From: a virus
Length of the DNA: 30,359 nt
Reading direction: 5' to 3' (one strand)
Virus record (IMG/VR): IMGVR_UViG_3300031920_000294
Span: 1 to 30,359 of that record
Below, in pieces: positions 21,492 to 30,278 of the stretch. Both the position numbers and the translations under genes were made by a program. Below the pieces are notes generated by a model that worked only from the letters and a program-made list of their open reading frames with translations, did not search any database and was not told the DNA's origin. Each line of letters begins with the position of its first letter. The first letter of the stretch is position 1.

Positions 21492-22121
21492 ATGGGAGCG
21501 CCTAAAGATACTAAAAAAAGAGAAGAATGGATAAAAAATTTAAAAGAAAATCGAGCTGATTTTTCGGGTAAAAATAATGGACGATGGGTAGAAAAAATAG
21601 AATGGGTATGTCCCGTCTGTGAAACAATCAAAATGTTAACACCATTTAAAGCAAAGAAGAGACAGTTTTGTTCAAGAAAATGTGCGATGTCTGGTAAAAA
21701 TCATCCCATGTATGGAAAAAAGGGGAAAGACAATCAAAATTATGGACAGAAACGAACAGAAGAAGTTAAAAAGAAAATAAGAGAAAATCGTAATCATAAA
21801 CCAGATTGTCAATGTTTTTATTGTAGAGGAAAACGAGGCGAAACATTTGGTGAAAATCACTCACAATTTATAAATGAACACATTTACGATAACAGTGGTA
21901 GATGTTTTATTTGGATAAATGCAAAAAGAATTCGTCGAGCTAGATACATTGCAGAATTATTTTTAAAAAGAAAATTGACATCTACTGAAATAATACATCA
22001 TATAAATAGTGATTGTTCAGATGACCATCCAGAAAATTTATATCTTTTTCCAAATACATCAGAACACATGAGACATCATAGATGGAAAAATCCACCAATT
22101 CTTAAATCTAATCTTATTTAA
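21492..22121 (+). CDS. HNH homing endonuclease
   Basis: 209 aa from the ATG at 21492, chosen because an earlier GTG would lie inside the leader hairpins. Zinc knuckles CPVCETI and FCSRKC are followed by a Gly/Asn-rich DNA-binding repeat region (GKNHPMYGKKGKDNQNYG, NUMOD3-like). Next is CQCFYC, then an HNH_3-type core IIHHINSDCSDDHPENLYLF with the trailing SEHMRHH. It is inserted between the Dit and tail tip genes on the opposite strand, ending two bases before the Dit stop. A free-standing selfish gene, probably cutting phage genomes that lack it. Confidence 0.88.
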   Translation: MGAPKDTKKREEWIKNLKENRADFSGKNNGRWVEKIEWVCPVCETIKMLTPFKAKKRQFCSRKCAMSGKNHPMYGKKGKDNQNYGQKRTEEVKKKIRENRNHKPDCQCFYCRGKRGETFGENHSQFINEHIYDNSGRCFIWINAKRIRRARYIAELFLKRKLTSTEIIHHINSDCSDDHPENLYLFPNTSEHMRHHRWKNPPILKSNLI

Positions 22122-22122
22122 T

Positions 22123-22926
22123 TTATAAATACAATGGTGTATAAACTATAGTTTGATTCAATGTCCAAGTAGTGCTTCCTCCAGTAATTGTGACTTTATA
22201 ACTGTTGCTAGTAGCTTTAAACGACTGGAATGTACCAGAAAAGTCAATGTTGACTGCACTCCCAGCATCGTACACTCGTCGAACAGTAAGATTCTCGCAG
22301 TCTATCTCAAGATAATCTCCATCGGCATCAAGAACAAGAGATGGCACTGTTATAGATTCTCCTGTATCTACATTTTCAAAAATTATTTGGGTTATCGCCG
22401 CTGTCGGCACTCCAGAACAAACCCATTTTAACACTGGAAGCGGAGGAGCAGAACCTGTTGGGTCAAAAGTATTTTCGTATGGACTTGCAGATGCTTGAGT
22501 AATAGTTTTGCTATCAGTCGTTGTTGATGTAGCTTTACCAAATGGCTGGGCGATAAAAACCACTTCAAAAGGCAAATTTGTGATGTGATAAAATTCTTCT
22601 GGCACACGAATAGACTGGACAGAAGCAACAAATCTCATTGTTCCTGCACCGTCATCTATATCAAGATTTGCTTCATCTGTATGCAACGCTTCTTTCATAG
22701 AATCAATACTCGTTTTAAGATTAGCTTCCGTGTCCCTATTTATAGTGCCACTAACAACTATTTCTTTTGATTCATAATATGTAGATTGTATAAAAAATCC
22801 ATCTCTTCGAGACTTTGGAATCATATCGATAATTTTATTCGGAGCGTTGCGATATATTATATTTTTTGTTCGGAAAACCGAATCTTGTAAATCAAATCCT
22901 GAAAATGTAATATTTTTTATTGCCAT
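22123..22926 (-). CDS. Distal tail protein (Dit-like)
   Basis: 267 aa. The N-terminus MAIKNITFSGFDLQDSVFRT, then KSRRDGFFIQSTYYESKEIV and DTEANLKTSIDSMKEALHTD match siphovirus tail-component/Dit proteins, which form the hub between tail tube and tip. The C-terminal half is a beta-sandwich, possibly galectin-like (DGDYLEIDCENLTVRRV). It starts four bases after the tape-measure stop, as expected for the order TMP, Dit, Tal. Confidence 0.82.
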   Translation of the reverse strand: MAIKNITFSGFDLQDSVFRTKNIIYRNAPNKIIDMIPKSRRDGFFIQSTYYESKEIVVSGTINRDTEANLKTSIDSMKEALHTDEANLDIDDGAGTMRFVASVQSIRVPEEFYHITNLPFEVVFIAQPFGKATSTTTDSKTITQASASPYENTFDPTGSAPPLPVLKWVCSGVPTAAITQIIFENVDTGESITVPSLVLDADGDYLEIDCENLTVRRVYDAGSAVNIDFSGTFQSFKATSNSYKVTITGGSTTWTLNQTIVYTPLYL

Positions 22927-22930
22927 ATTA

Positions 22931-25588
22931 TTATGTTAATTGTTTTAGAAAAGCCCTTCTTGATAATACAGATTCTACTGCATTTGCAATTTGCATAATA
23001 TCGTTATCGTTTCTTACTGACGGGTTGTTAATGTTTACTGTAATTGGCGATGCAGACTGACCATACGGAACTACAGTCTCTCCACCGTGAGCTATGATTG
23101 GTACTGCTTGATTTGGAGAGCCAGGGATAACACCACCTTCTTTAAATGATGGAAAAGGAGATGGACCGAGTAAATTCGAAAGACCTATAATACCTGATTG
23201 TATAAAATTAAGAGGGTCGAAAGCTTTTGCTAACTCATTCGCACCATCTGCTGCTTCTTTTGAAGTTTTCTTTACTAATTCTAATCTTCTGTTATACTCT
23301 TCTGCTGTTATTTTTCCTTCGTTCAGTAATTTTTTATTATCTCTCATAAATTTAGCATTCGCATCAGATAATCCCGAAATAGCATCATCTACTAAATCTA
23401 AGTCTTTTTTTAATTTACTAATTTGATCCATTACAAGATAAAATCCTCCCAACAGAACAGTGATTGTTATCATCATTGGTATTGATGCTAATGCAGCAGT
23501 CAATGTTCCGACAGCTATACCAATTCCTGTTAAAGAAGCTACTGCAGTTCCTTCTAATGCTATAAACCACAAACCTATTCTTATCGCTAGTAAACTACCC
23601 AATGCTAATTTAACTAATGCTATAGCTGTAATTATTCCCATAAATGCTGTTGCTACTAAAGCAATGTTAGCTATTAACTCAGTATTATCACCTATCATAC
23701 TTTTCACTGTAAAAGAAAATGATTTGTGAAGATTATCAGATGACTCTGATACTTTTTTTATTTCATCACCAACTCCGCTAAAAGATCCTCCTACATCTTC
23801 ATTCAATTTCTTTTGTTCTTCTGCATTTGTTTTTATTTCATCCATTTGTTCTCCCAACTGTGCCATTCTTTCGGAATATTGTCTTTTTTGTTCGTCTATA
23901 TAATCAAGTAATGGTAAATTTCTCCATTTCATAACTTCTGCAGCGTGGTCTTTTTCTAGTTTTTCAGCAGCATCTAATTCTTCTTGTAATGCCAAAAGAC
24001 GACCGTCATATTTTTCTTCTTCTGATTTCAAATCTTCATCTCTTCTATCCTCATCATTTTTATCTGAGATAGCTTTATCTTCTTCTTCTCTGGCAAGTTC
24101 CTTTTTAAGATTTCGTATTTTAGTTTGGTCCCCCCAAATTCCTAATGATATTTCTTCATCTATTGCTCGTTGTAAATCCTCTACTCTTCTTTTATGCGAT
24201 AATCCACTACTCGCTTGTGAGTCTTCAAAACTTGAAGTAATTTTATCTACTGCTTTCGTGTATTCATTTTTTAAATCATTTATTTGAGATTTTAATTTAG
24301 TCACTGTCTCATCGTGTTTTCTGACCCACTTAGCCATATTTTCATTAAAACTTCTCGTAGTTAATGCCATTTGATCTTGAAGTTTTTTAAGTTGTTTTAA
24401 AACTTTTGGATCAGTTATTTCCTCATTTGTTTCTTTGGCTACTTTTGTGATATTTTCAAGACCTTCTTTAAGGTCTTTCATTTTTTGAATATACTTATCC
24501 CATACTCCAGTTACTTTTGCAATGAGATAAATTAAAGTACCTATTACCACTGCTAATGCAATAAATTTTAAAACAACTAACCCAGCAGTACTGGCCATCG
24601 TTTTTAATGCAGTAATACCAATTGACATTTTTCCTGTAACCATTGGTACTAATGCACCAAGCATTGCGATAGATGCTACAAGAACTGTAACTGCAACACT
24701 ACCAGTAATAACAACCATAGTCAAAACAGGAAATTCTTCAGCTAATGCTTTTATTACACGAGATGCTTTTGTAAATTGTTCTGCAAGAGGACTAAGAATT
24801 GGCTTCAATGTATCTCCTAACGCTGCACTAGTTTGTGTAGTAATACCACCTAACATTGCTATTACGCCACCAAGAGTTTGAGTTGCTAATGCAGCATTTC
24901 CTGCAAATAAAGCACCTTCTTTCATAAATCCCTGATAAACTGCTTCTCGTTTTCCTGCTTCTGTTAATTTTCCAATTGTTGTGCCGATAGAAGCAGCATA
25001 TTCCTCTTGCATTATACTCAAATTTTTAGTAATACCAACATTATCTGTTTTCATGCTCAGATCATTTTTGATACCCTCTGCAGTTCCTCTGATAGCTTGT
25101 CCAATGCTCAAATGACCCTGACGATTAAATGCAGCTGAATCTGTCATAACATTCATTAAGTCAGTTGCTTTCTCTAAACCATATCCTTTCGCAAGTAATT
25201 GCTTAAGTGCATTTGCAGAATCTGCTACAGACATTAAACCAGTACTTGCGAAATTCATAGCAACTTTATTTGCTTTATCCATATCATGACCCAAACCTCC
25301 TGCTACAGAACTCAAACCAATCAATGAGTTTTCCATGTCTATGCTAGCGACAACAAAACTTTTAGACAACATGACCATTGCACCAGCAGCCATACTTGCC
25401 ACCAAACTAAGATACCTAAATCTATTACCTAATGCATCAAGAGTATTAGATACTTCTTCAAAGCTTTTTTTCTGAGTAGCAGAAGAAGACTTAACCTTAC
25501 CGCCTAAACTAGCAACAGAAGTTTCCATCGCTTTAACCTTTTTGGGGTCAGATTTTACTTCTATTGTAATCAGGACTGTTTTAGCCAT
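22931..25588 (-). CDS. Tail tape measure protein
   Basis: 885 aa. The N-terminal helical region (GGKVKSSSATQKKSFEEVSN) leads to hydrophobic membrane-like stretches at about 290-365 and 630-720. A long charged coiled coil lies at about 365-610 (QDQMALTTRSFNENMAKWVR onwards). The C-terminal end IPGSPNQAVPIIAHGGETVV is frequent in tape measures. It sets tail length; 885 residues would give a tail of roughly 130 nm by the usual 1.5 angstrom per residue. It directly follows the frameshifted chaperone gene, the canonical order. Confidence 0.92.
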   Translation of the reverse strand: MAKTVLITIEVKSDPKKVKAMETSVASLGGKVKSSSATQKKSFEEVSNTLDALGNRFRYLSLVASMAAGAMVMLSKSFVVASIDMENSLIGLSSVAGGLGHDMDKANKVAMNFASTGLMSVADSANALKQLLAKGYGLEKATDLMNVMTDSAAFNRQGHLSIGQAIRGTAEGIKNDLSMKTDNVGITKNLSIMQEEYAASIGTTIGKLTEAGKREAVYQGFMKEGALFAGNAALATQTLGGVIAMLGGITTQTSAALGDTLKPILSPLAEQFTKASRVIKALAEEFPVLTMVVITGSVAVTVLVASIAMLGALVPMVTGKMSIGITALKTMASTAGLVVLKFIALAVVIGTLIYLIAKVTGVWDKYIQKMKDLKEGLENITKVAKETNEEITDPKVLKQLKKLQDQMALTTRSFNENMAKWVRKHDETVTKLKSQINDLKNEYTKAVDKITSSFEDSQASSGLSHKRRVEDLQRAIDEEISLGIWGDQTKIRNLKKELAREEEDKAISDKNDEDRRDEDLKSEEEKYDGRLLALQEELDAAEKLEKDHAAEVMKWRNLPLLDYIDEQKRQYSERMAQLGEQMDEIKTNAEEQKKLNEDVGGSFSGVGDEIKKVSESSDNLHKSFSFTVKSMIGDNTELIANIALVATAFMGIITAIALVKLALGSLLAIRIGLWFIALEGTAVASLTGIGIAVGTLTAALASIPMMITITVLLGGFYLVMDQISKLKKDLDLVDDAISGLSDANAKFMRDNKKLLNEGKITAEEYNRRLELVKKTSKEAADGANELAKAFDPLNFIQSGIIGLSNLLGPSPFPSFKEGGVIPGSPNQAVPIIAHGGETVVPYGQSASPITVNINNPSVRNDNDIMQIANAVESVLSRRAFLKQLT

Positions 25589-25602
25589 ATTTATTTAGAT
25601 AC

Positions 25603-26123
25603 TTATTTAGATCGCTTGCGTGCATTTTTTTCAGAAAATTGTGCTTCAATATTCATAATACCTTGATATAATTCATATTCATATAATGGCATATTTTTAA
25701 TATCCCAATATGAAATACCAAGATTTTGCCAAAATCCCTGGATAGTTCTGTATTTAGATAATTCGACAGATTGATTTTTACCGCTGTTGAAAGAGATAAC
25801 TACTCTTTTGAGTTCTTCTTTTTTTTTACACTTATAGATTCAAACTCCTTATTTACTTTATCCATCAATACTGTGAAATCTTTCATAGGAAATAATCCAA
25901 TTGTTTTAGTCGAGACTTCTAACTCTTTATCATTTTCATCAACAAAAGTCCACGATTTTATCATCGTTTTTAAAATCTCAATTCCTTTATTATAATCACC
26001 TTCTAATTTTACCAGATTTTGTATTTGGTGTACTAACAAACCTTTATACAAAACTACTTCGTCTTCTGGAAATGAAGGCAATTTAACTTTTATTATTTCT
26101 CTTATATCTTTTAATTGTGACAT
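25603..26123 (-). CDS. Tail assembly chaperone, -1 frameshift product (gpGT-like)
   Basis: The zero frame (from 26123) ends at 25800. A -1 shift on the A9G run gives a continuous 173-aa product ending at 25603: after VKKK it reads EELKRVVISFNSGKNQSVEL, then TIQGFWQNLGISYWDIKNMP and a basic end. Lengths agree exactly with one re-read base. The extension contains the short Trp/Tyr helix seen in T-domain proteins (LYEYELYQGIM). As in lambda gpG/gpGT, both forms would coat the tape measure during tail assembly. The stop is 15 bases before the tape-measure ATG. Confidence 0.8.
25800..26123 (-). CDS. Tail assembly chaperone, short form (gpG-like)
   Basis: 107 aa, mostly helical (MSQLKDIREIIKVKLPSFPE, LKTMIKSWTFVDENDKELEV), soluble and acidic-basic mixed, ending SVKKKKNSKE just after the slippery run. 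It has the position, size and frameshift typical of gpG-type chaperones, between the tail tube and the tape measure. Sequence alone would not identify it. Confidence 0.78.
   Translation of the reverse strand: MSQLKDIREIIKVKLPSFPEDEVVLYKGLLVHQIQNLVKLEGDYNKGIEILKTMIKSWTFVDENDKELEVSTKTIGLFPMKDFTVLMDKVNKEFESISVKKKKNSKE
25818..25824 (-). promoter_or_regulatory. -1 programmed frameshift slippery site A-AAA-AAG
   Basis: On the minus strand nine A's followed by G give the canonical heptamer A AAA AAG in the zero frame (codons AAA AAA AAG). The -1 frame is open for 66 further codons. A 3' stimulatory structure was not obvious. Confidence 0.8.
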
Positions 26124-26187
26124 ATTGTTTTTCCTTAATGAGTAAAGAAAAATATCGAGTTGTTATCTTTTGTATCAACTTGACATT

Positions 26188-26826
26188 TTAAGAATTTAAA
26201 AATATTTGTAATTGTTGTAAATTATTATTTTTAAATCCAAATTTATTATGAAATGTCCGATGTGCTCGGTAACTTAAAACAATACCATTATCTATATCAT
26301 ACAATAAGTTAGGATGCTGTGCAGCATTTTTGATATGATGCACTTCAAGTTTTTTGCTTTTTGTTTTATATTTCTGGCATGTCCAATTATCTCGTTCAAG
26401 AACTTTTTTTCTCCACGCAGAATGTTCAATTGTCGATGAATGACCTCGTTTTTTAGCAATACCACCTTGCCAATTCCAATGTTTATCACCTTTGGGATGC
26501 ATCTGTGGATGTTCGCTTTTTGCAAGTTGCATTATTTTTCTAAAGCATTCTTTAAATTCAGAATCACGCCATTTTTTTAACAATGTTCGTTTTATTTGAC
26601 GCTTTGTCTTCAAAGTATGTTTTTTCCCTAAAAATGTAGTACGATTTTGCATATTAGAAGTATCTTTCATTTTCCAATGCTTACCTTTATTTGCACCTGG
26701 CTTTCCCAATTTAGCTAATCTCATCTTTTGCTTTGTTTCATCTGACCAATGCTTTCCTAAACGTGAAAGTCTTATTTTTTCTCGATGTTCTTTAGAGAAT
26801 TTGAATGTTCTTGTTACATCTTCCAT
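26188..26826 (-). CDS. HNH homing endonuclease with NUMOD3 repeats, zinc site partly lost
   Basis: 212 aa. NUMOD3-type DNA-binding repeats occupy the N-terminus (FSKEHREKIRLSRLGKHWSD, ETKQKMRLAKLGKPG). The HNH core is LEVHHIKNAAQHPNLLYDID with N and a final HRTFHNKFG. In relatives two CxxC pairs hold a structural zinc; here the first reads CQKY and the second LSYRAH, so three of four cysteines are gone while the catalytic His and Asn remain. It is free-standing between the tail tube gene and the chaperone gene, on the late strand. Either a zinc-free variant or an early stage of decay. Confidence 0.85.
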   Translation of the reverse strand: MEDVTRTFKFSKEHREKIRLSRLGKHWSDETKQKMRLAKLGKPGANKGKHWKMKDTSNMQNRTTFLGKKHTLKTKRQIKRTLLKKWRDSEFKECFRKIMQLAKSEHPQMHPKGDKHWNWQGGIAKKRGHSSTIEHSAWRKKVLERDNWTCQKYKTKSKKLEVHHIKNAAQHPNLLYDIDNGIVLSYRAHRTFHNKFGFKNNNLQQLQIFLNS

Positions 26827-26851
26827 AAAAATTTACCTGTCTTTTAACAAA

Positions 26852-27850
26852 TTAATAGGCTTCGTGTTCATTCGTAATTATAATCTCAATACTCTTAGCT
26901 TCTGTTGGGTCGTAATTCGCAATAAACGAAGGACTCTCTGTGATAAATCCAGCAACTGCTGTATCTACTCCTCTATCAGTCAATGTGAAATTCGGTATGC
27001 TTATTTTTACCTCTTCTGTCTCTGCACTTCCGATAGAATTACCAGTAAAAGTAATAATCATTGCTCTTACTGCATTACCACCAGCTTCCAATGTTTCATA
27101 ATGTACTCTGTCAGCAGTTGTTTCATAGAATAATACATAGTCTCCATTGATTTCAAGTTGCTGTACCGCTATTTGCACAGGACTATTATCTCCACTCAAA
27201 TATTGTGCTTCTGCATTATTGTTAATGTTTAACACTAAACTTTTAAGAGGTTGTGCTGTAGCTAATGCTGCGGCTGCTAAGGCTGCAGTTCCAGTAGCTC
27301 CACTTCCAAATTTTACTGTGTAATCCTTGAATGCTAAAATTCTCTCTTCTGTTATCGCTTGTGTGCCTGTTCCAGTTTCAGGAAATTTTGATAGAATATT
27401 TGCCGAAATAGTTGCAAGCCCGTCTGATACATTTAGTTCAAGAGTGTTTATAGTAGCATAAGAATATTTTCTTGTGTCCACTCCGTCAAAATATATTACT
27501 GTAAGAGTCTTTGGAGGATTATCTGCTTTTCTTGTAATCGTATGTTCATACACTGCAGACTCTCCAGAAGCAGTTCCGCTTGACATTGAACCTAGTGCTG
27601 CGTATATCAAGTATGGTGCATTTTCAGCATCAACATATACTTCAACATCACCTTCTCCACGCCTACTGCCTGCGATACTTCCCCAGTTTTTTTCACGAAC
27701 ACCTTTAGCACTTTCATCTTGCAATAATTCTTGAACTGCACGAACTGTACAGGTTACGAATGGCAAATATTTTTCTGCTACAACAGCATCTCCAGCAGTT
27801 GATTCAATTCCGATTCCAAGATACGGCTGAGTTCCCATTTTTATACTCAT
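26852..27850 (-). CDS. Major tail (tube) protein
   Basis: 332 aa, almost all beta, with MGTQPYLGIGIESTAGDAVV then EVYVDAENAPYLIYAALGSM at the start. This is typical of phage tail tube proteins that load into stacked hexamers. The second half contains an Ala-rich segment (GATGTAALAAAALATAQPLK) and an Ig-like end. Its place just before the chaperone/tape-measure genes supports this. Confidence 0.82.
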   Translation of the reverse strand: MSIKMGTQPYLGIGIESTAGDAVVAEKYLPFVTCTVRAVQELLQDESAKGVREKNWGSIAGSRRGEGDVEVYVDAENAPYLIYAALGSMSSGTASGESAVYEHTITRKADNPPKTLTVIYFDGVDTRKYSYATINTLELNVSDGLATISANILSKFPETGTGTQAITEERILAFKDYTVKFGSGATGTAALAAAALATAQPLKSLVLNINNNAEAQYLSGDNSPVQIAVQQLEINGDYVLFYETTADRVHYETLEAGGNAVRAMIITFTGNSIGSAETEEVKISIPNFTLTDRGVDTAVAGFITESPSFIANYDPTEAKSIEIIITNEHEAY

Positions 27851-27945
27851 TTTTCTTATAGTTATTGTTAATTATCTATATATATTTATCTCTTCATTTC
27901 GACCAGTTTTTGTTTAGATCCAAAATGAATGAAGATTCCGATTTG

Positions 27946-28203
27946 TTATATTTCAGTATGATGTCTTCCCTTAAACTTAAAAACATCTTTTTTTTCATCG
28001 ACCTCTTCTACTTTTTCAACTTTGTCTTCTTTTTTCTCAACCTTTATAGTCTCTATTTTTTTTTCAACCAAGGAAATATCTGGATAAGATAATATATGTG
28101 ATACCATATCGTCCGTGACATCTTTATTTTCATTTGGTCCAATTGAAAAATCAAAAGACGGAAATGTAATCCTTTTGTTTGAACTATTCATTACTTGTGT
28201 CAT
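27946..28203 (-). CDS. Hypothetical protein, 85 aa, lysine/glutamate-rich tail
   Basis: The first 45 residues are compact (NKRITFPSFDFSIGPNENKD). The rest is a charged low-complexity stretch (VEKKIETIKVEKKEDKVEKV). It lies between the Com-like gene and the tail tube. Possibly a head-tail joining or tail accessory protein; no family recognised. Confidence 0.55.
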   Translation of the reverse strand: MTQVMNSSNKRITFPSFDFSIGPNENKDVTDDMVSHILSYPDISLVEKKIETIKVEKKEDKVEKVEEVDEKKDVFKFKGRHHTEI

Positions 28204-28348
28204 ATTTTTTAGTTAATGTATTTAAATTTATAGTTAAATAATTATAATCATTACAATTATAACATTTCACTTCTATAATAAGTTTATTGCCTTTCAGTTG
28301 ATATTTAGCCTGCAACTGATGGCATTTTTTACATCTAAAATCATTCAT
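28184..28348 (-). CDS. Com-like zinc-finger protein, 54 aa
   Basis: Short and easily missed. It encodes MNDFRCKKCHQLQAKYQLKG then NKLIIEVKCYNCNDYNYL, a four-cysteine knuckle (CKKC, CYNC) resembling the Mu Com / phage zinc-ribbon translational regulators. Its ATG overlaps the previous stop by one base (TAATG) and its end overlaps the next gene by 20 bases, so translation is coupled. Function by analogy only. Confidence 0.65.
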   Translation of the reverse strand: MNDFRCKKCHQLQAKYQLKGNKLIIEVKCYNCNDYNYLTINLNTLTKKYDTSNE

Positions 28349-28815
28349 TATGTTCTTGTTACTATATAATTTATCGTAAGATGACTAGTTGCTTCAAGTG
28401 TGATAAGGTCTTCCGTTCGCTGTCTTGTTGTGTAATCAATGGAAGAAATATTATCAATAAATCTATTTGTGTCTAGTGTTAGATTTCCCCTTAAAACTCC
28501 AATTATTGAATCATCATTTATAGAACCTGATGTTTCTCCTTCCATAGTATCCATAAGAAATACCATTCCTACCATTTTATCTGGCGTTGCATTAAAATAT
28601 TGCCGTGCGTCAATTACTAGCGAAATTGTAATATCGTGAGCATATAAATCTCTTGCATTGTCAGCTACACTTGCTTCTGTATTCACAGGGTTTATTATCA
28701 AACAAGGCATTGCTGAATTTGGAATAATATAAGGGTCTCCAATATAAATTGATTTAACAGCTCCCTTTACTTTTTCTTCTAATTTAGCTTTTAATAATTC
28801 GATGCTTTTTTTCAT
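28348..28815 (-). CDS. Probable tail terminator / neck protein
   Basis: 155 aa. Helical start (MKKSIELLKAKLEEKVKGAV), then beta strands (PCLIINPVNTEASVADNARD, HDITISLVIDARQYFN), the alpha-beta pattern of tail-completion proteins. Position between the gp10-like protein and the tail tube supports this. It overlaps its upstream neighbour by four bases. Confidence 0.65.
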   Translation of the reverse strand: MKKSIELLKAKLEEKVKGAVKSIYIGDPYIIPNSAMPCLIINPVNTEASVADNARDLYAHDITISLVIDARQYFNATPDKMVGMVFLMDTMEGETSGSINDDSIIGVLRGNLTLDTNRFIDNISSIDYTTRQRTEDLITLEATSHLTINYIVTRT

Positions 28816-29285
28816 TTTCCTGCATTTTTAGATTTAATTAATCTGTTTATCCAATCTCTGAAAACATTGCCAACCATTTCGACTCTAGTTGTATCGACTT
28901 CAGCTAAAACTCTTTTTGGAACTCCTGCTCCTTCCTGATGTGCTTTTGCATATTCTTGTGTATTGTAAATATCTGATGTTTTTTTGTTCGGCATATTATA
29001 ATTAAATCCTTCTCTCATAGCACCAGTTCTGACAAGTGGTGTTTCAATCGCTATTGCTTCTCCTTTAGCGTATAATGCTCTTTTGATGCGAATTGTTGAT
29101 TTTTCCAATGGCTTCCATTTTTCTCCAAATGTCGAACCTAAATTTTCAAAGTTTGTTGAAATTTCTTTCAGATAAAGTTTTGATGAAGATTTCAATGGTT
29201 CTACAGGATTTTTAATTTCAGTTTCTAAAAACTTTAATATTTCTATCGTATCTTTATCTCCTTTTATTTGAATATTTATTTTCAT
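28812..29285 (-). CDS. Head-tail joining protein (HK97 gp10 / virion morphogenesis-like)
   Basis: 157 aa. The signature ETPLVRTGAMREGFNYNM followed by DIYNTQEYAKAHQEGAG and PKRVLAE is typical of the phage_tail_S / HK97 gp10-like family, with a helical N-terminus. These proteins complete the neck before tail attachment. Confidence 0.78.
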   Translation of the reverse strand: MKINIQIKGDKDTIEILKFLETEIKNPVEPLKSSSKLYLKEISTNFENLGSTFGEKWKPLEKSTIRIKRALYAKGEAIAIETPLVRTGAMREGFNYNMPNKKTSDIYNTQEYAKAHQEGAGVPKRVLAEVDTTRVEMVGNVFRDWINRLIKSKNAGK

Positions 29286-29290
29286 AGTTT

Positions 29291-30259
29291 TTACTTATCA
29301 GTTGAAGCATTCCCTGTTTCAGGGTCAGCCATTCTGAAATTTTCGTCATTCAGATCAAACATCTCTCCTTTATTATATTTTGAACTATTATACATATTAC
29401 TGCACGAGGCTTGATTAGATGTTTGTTTAGATAACTCTGCATTGCTTTCTGATAATAATATTAGATTTCCATCTACAATTTTTTGTAATAATTCTTCAGC
29501 TCTATCAATCTTTTTTTGTCCGTTTTTGGTTGTGTCTGCGTCATTATCAACGCTATATTCTTTTAACAATAACATTCCTGCTGCGTATAAAGTGACTATA
29601 TGTTGAAAAATACGAGGTGCTGAAGCTAGTGGAACTTGATATGTCATAGCAATCATACTTTCAGATATTGCCTCTGCTTCTGTCCTATATCTATCTATTA
29701 CATCAGATGAAATAAATGAGTTATTTTTGAAACCAGCTTCGTCTTTTATTTTGAAGATAGAAGTATAATGTTCTGCGTCCGACGCTTTGCCTGCTATAGA
29801 GTCTGCTGTGTCTGATTCTAATCCGCTTACAGAGTTATAATAAGTTGCTTTATACCAAGATGTTGAAGTACCAGTCGAATCCTCAAATTCAGTTCCCTCT
29901 GGCTTGTCAACCTCAATATCAACAGGAGAGCCTTCAACGCTTAAATGAGAATAAGTCCCGTCTTCAGAAGTACTACGATAAAACTTTCTTTGATTAAATC
30001 TCAACAGCTGTATCGGTTCGTTTTTTTCGTGAGCAAGTGAAGTAGCAACACTAATCGTAATAGTAGTAGCAGTTGTAGAAGAAATTTTACGAACTTCTGC
30101 TATTTCAGTTCCAATATGTCCTAAAATAATATGGTCGTTGGCAGAAAATCCTTGAGAATTTTTAACAGTTAATTCTGTTTGACCAATTGCTTCATCTGAA
30201 TCAAATGAAGTTTGTTCTCCTAATGCCATCGGTTCGATTGGTGAAACTAGTATATTCAT
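29291..30259 (-). CDS. Probable head-tail connector / neck protein
   Basis: 322 aa. The N-terminal half is beta-rich with FSANDHIILGHIGTEIAEVR (an Ig/carbohydrate-like fold) and a fibronectin-like segment (WYKATYYNSVSGLESDTA). The middle-to-C-terminal region has a helical stretch (DVIDRYRTEAEAISESMIAM, AAGMLLLKEYSV) of the kind seen in DUF1320/gp6-type connectors. Placed at the start of the visible late genes, it should join capsid to neck. Not a firm family match. Confidence 0.55.
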   Translation of the reverse strand: MNILVSPIEPMALGEQTSFDSDEAIGQTELTVKNSQGFSANDHIILGHIGTEIAEVRKISSTTATTITISVATSLAHEKNEPIQLLRFNQRKFYRSTSEDGTYSHLSVEGSPVDIEVDKPEGTEFEDSTGTSTSWYKATYYNSVSGLESDTADSIAGKASDAEHYTSIFKIKDEAGFKNNSFISSDVIDRYRTEAEAISESMIAMTYQVPLASAPRIFQHIVTLYAAGMLLLKEYSVDNDADTTKNGQKKIDRAEELLQKIVDGNLILLSESNAELSKQTSNQASCSNMYNSSKYNKGEMFDLNDENFRMADPETGNASTDK

Positions 30260-30278
30260 ACTTTAGTTATTAAATAAA

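Noticed and set aside
27894-27986. 30-codon minus-strand frame after the 85-aa gene (starts MFLSLREDIILK)
   Set aside because: It overlaps the preceding gene in another frame, has no leader and no recognisable fold; a +1 shift joining them is possible but unsupported.
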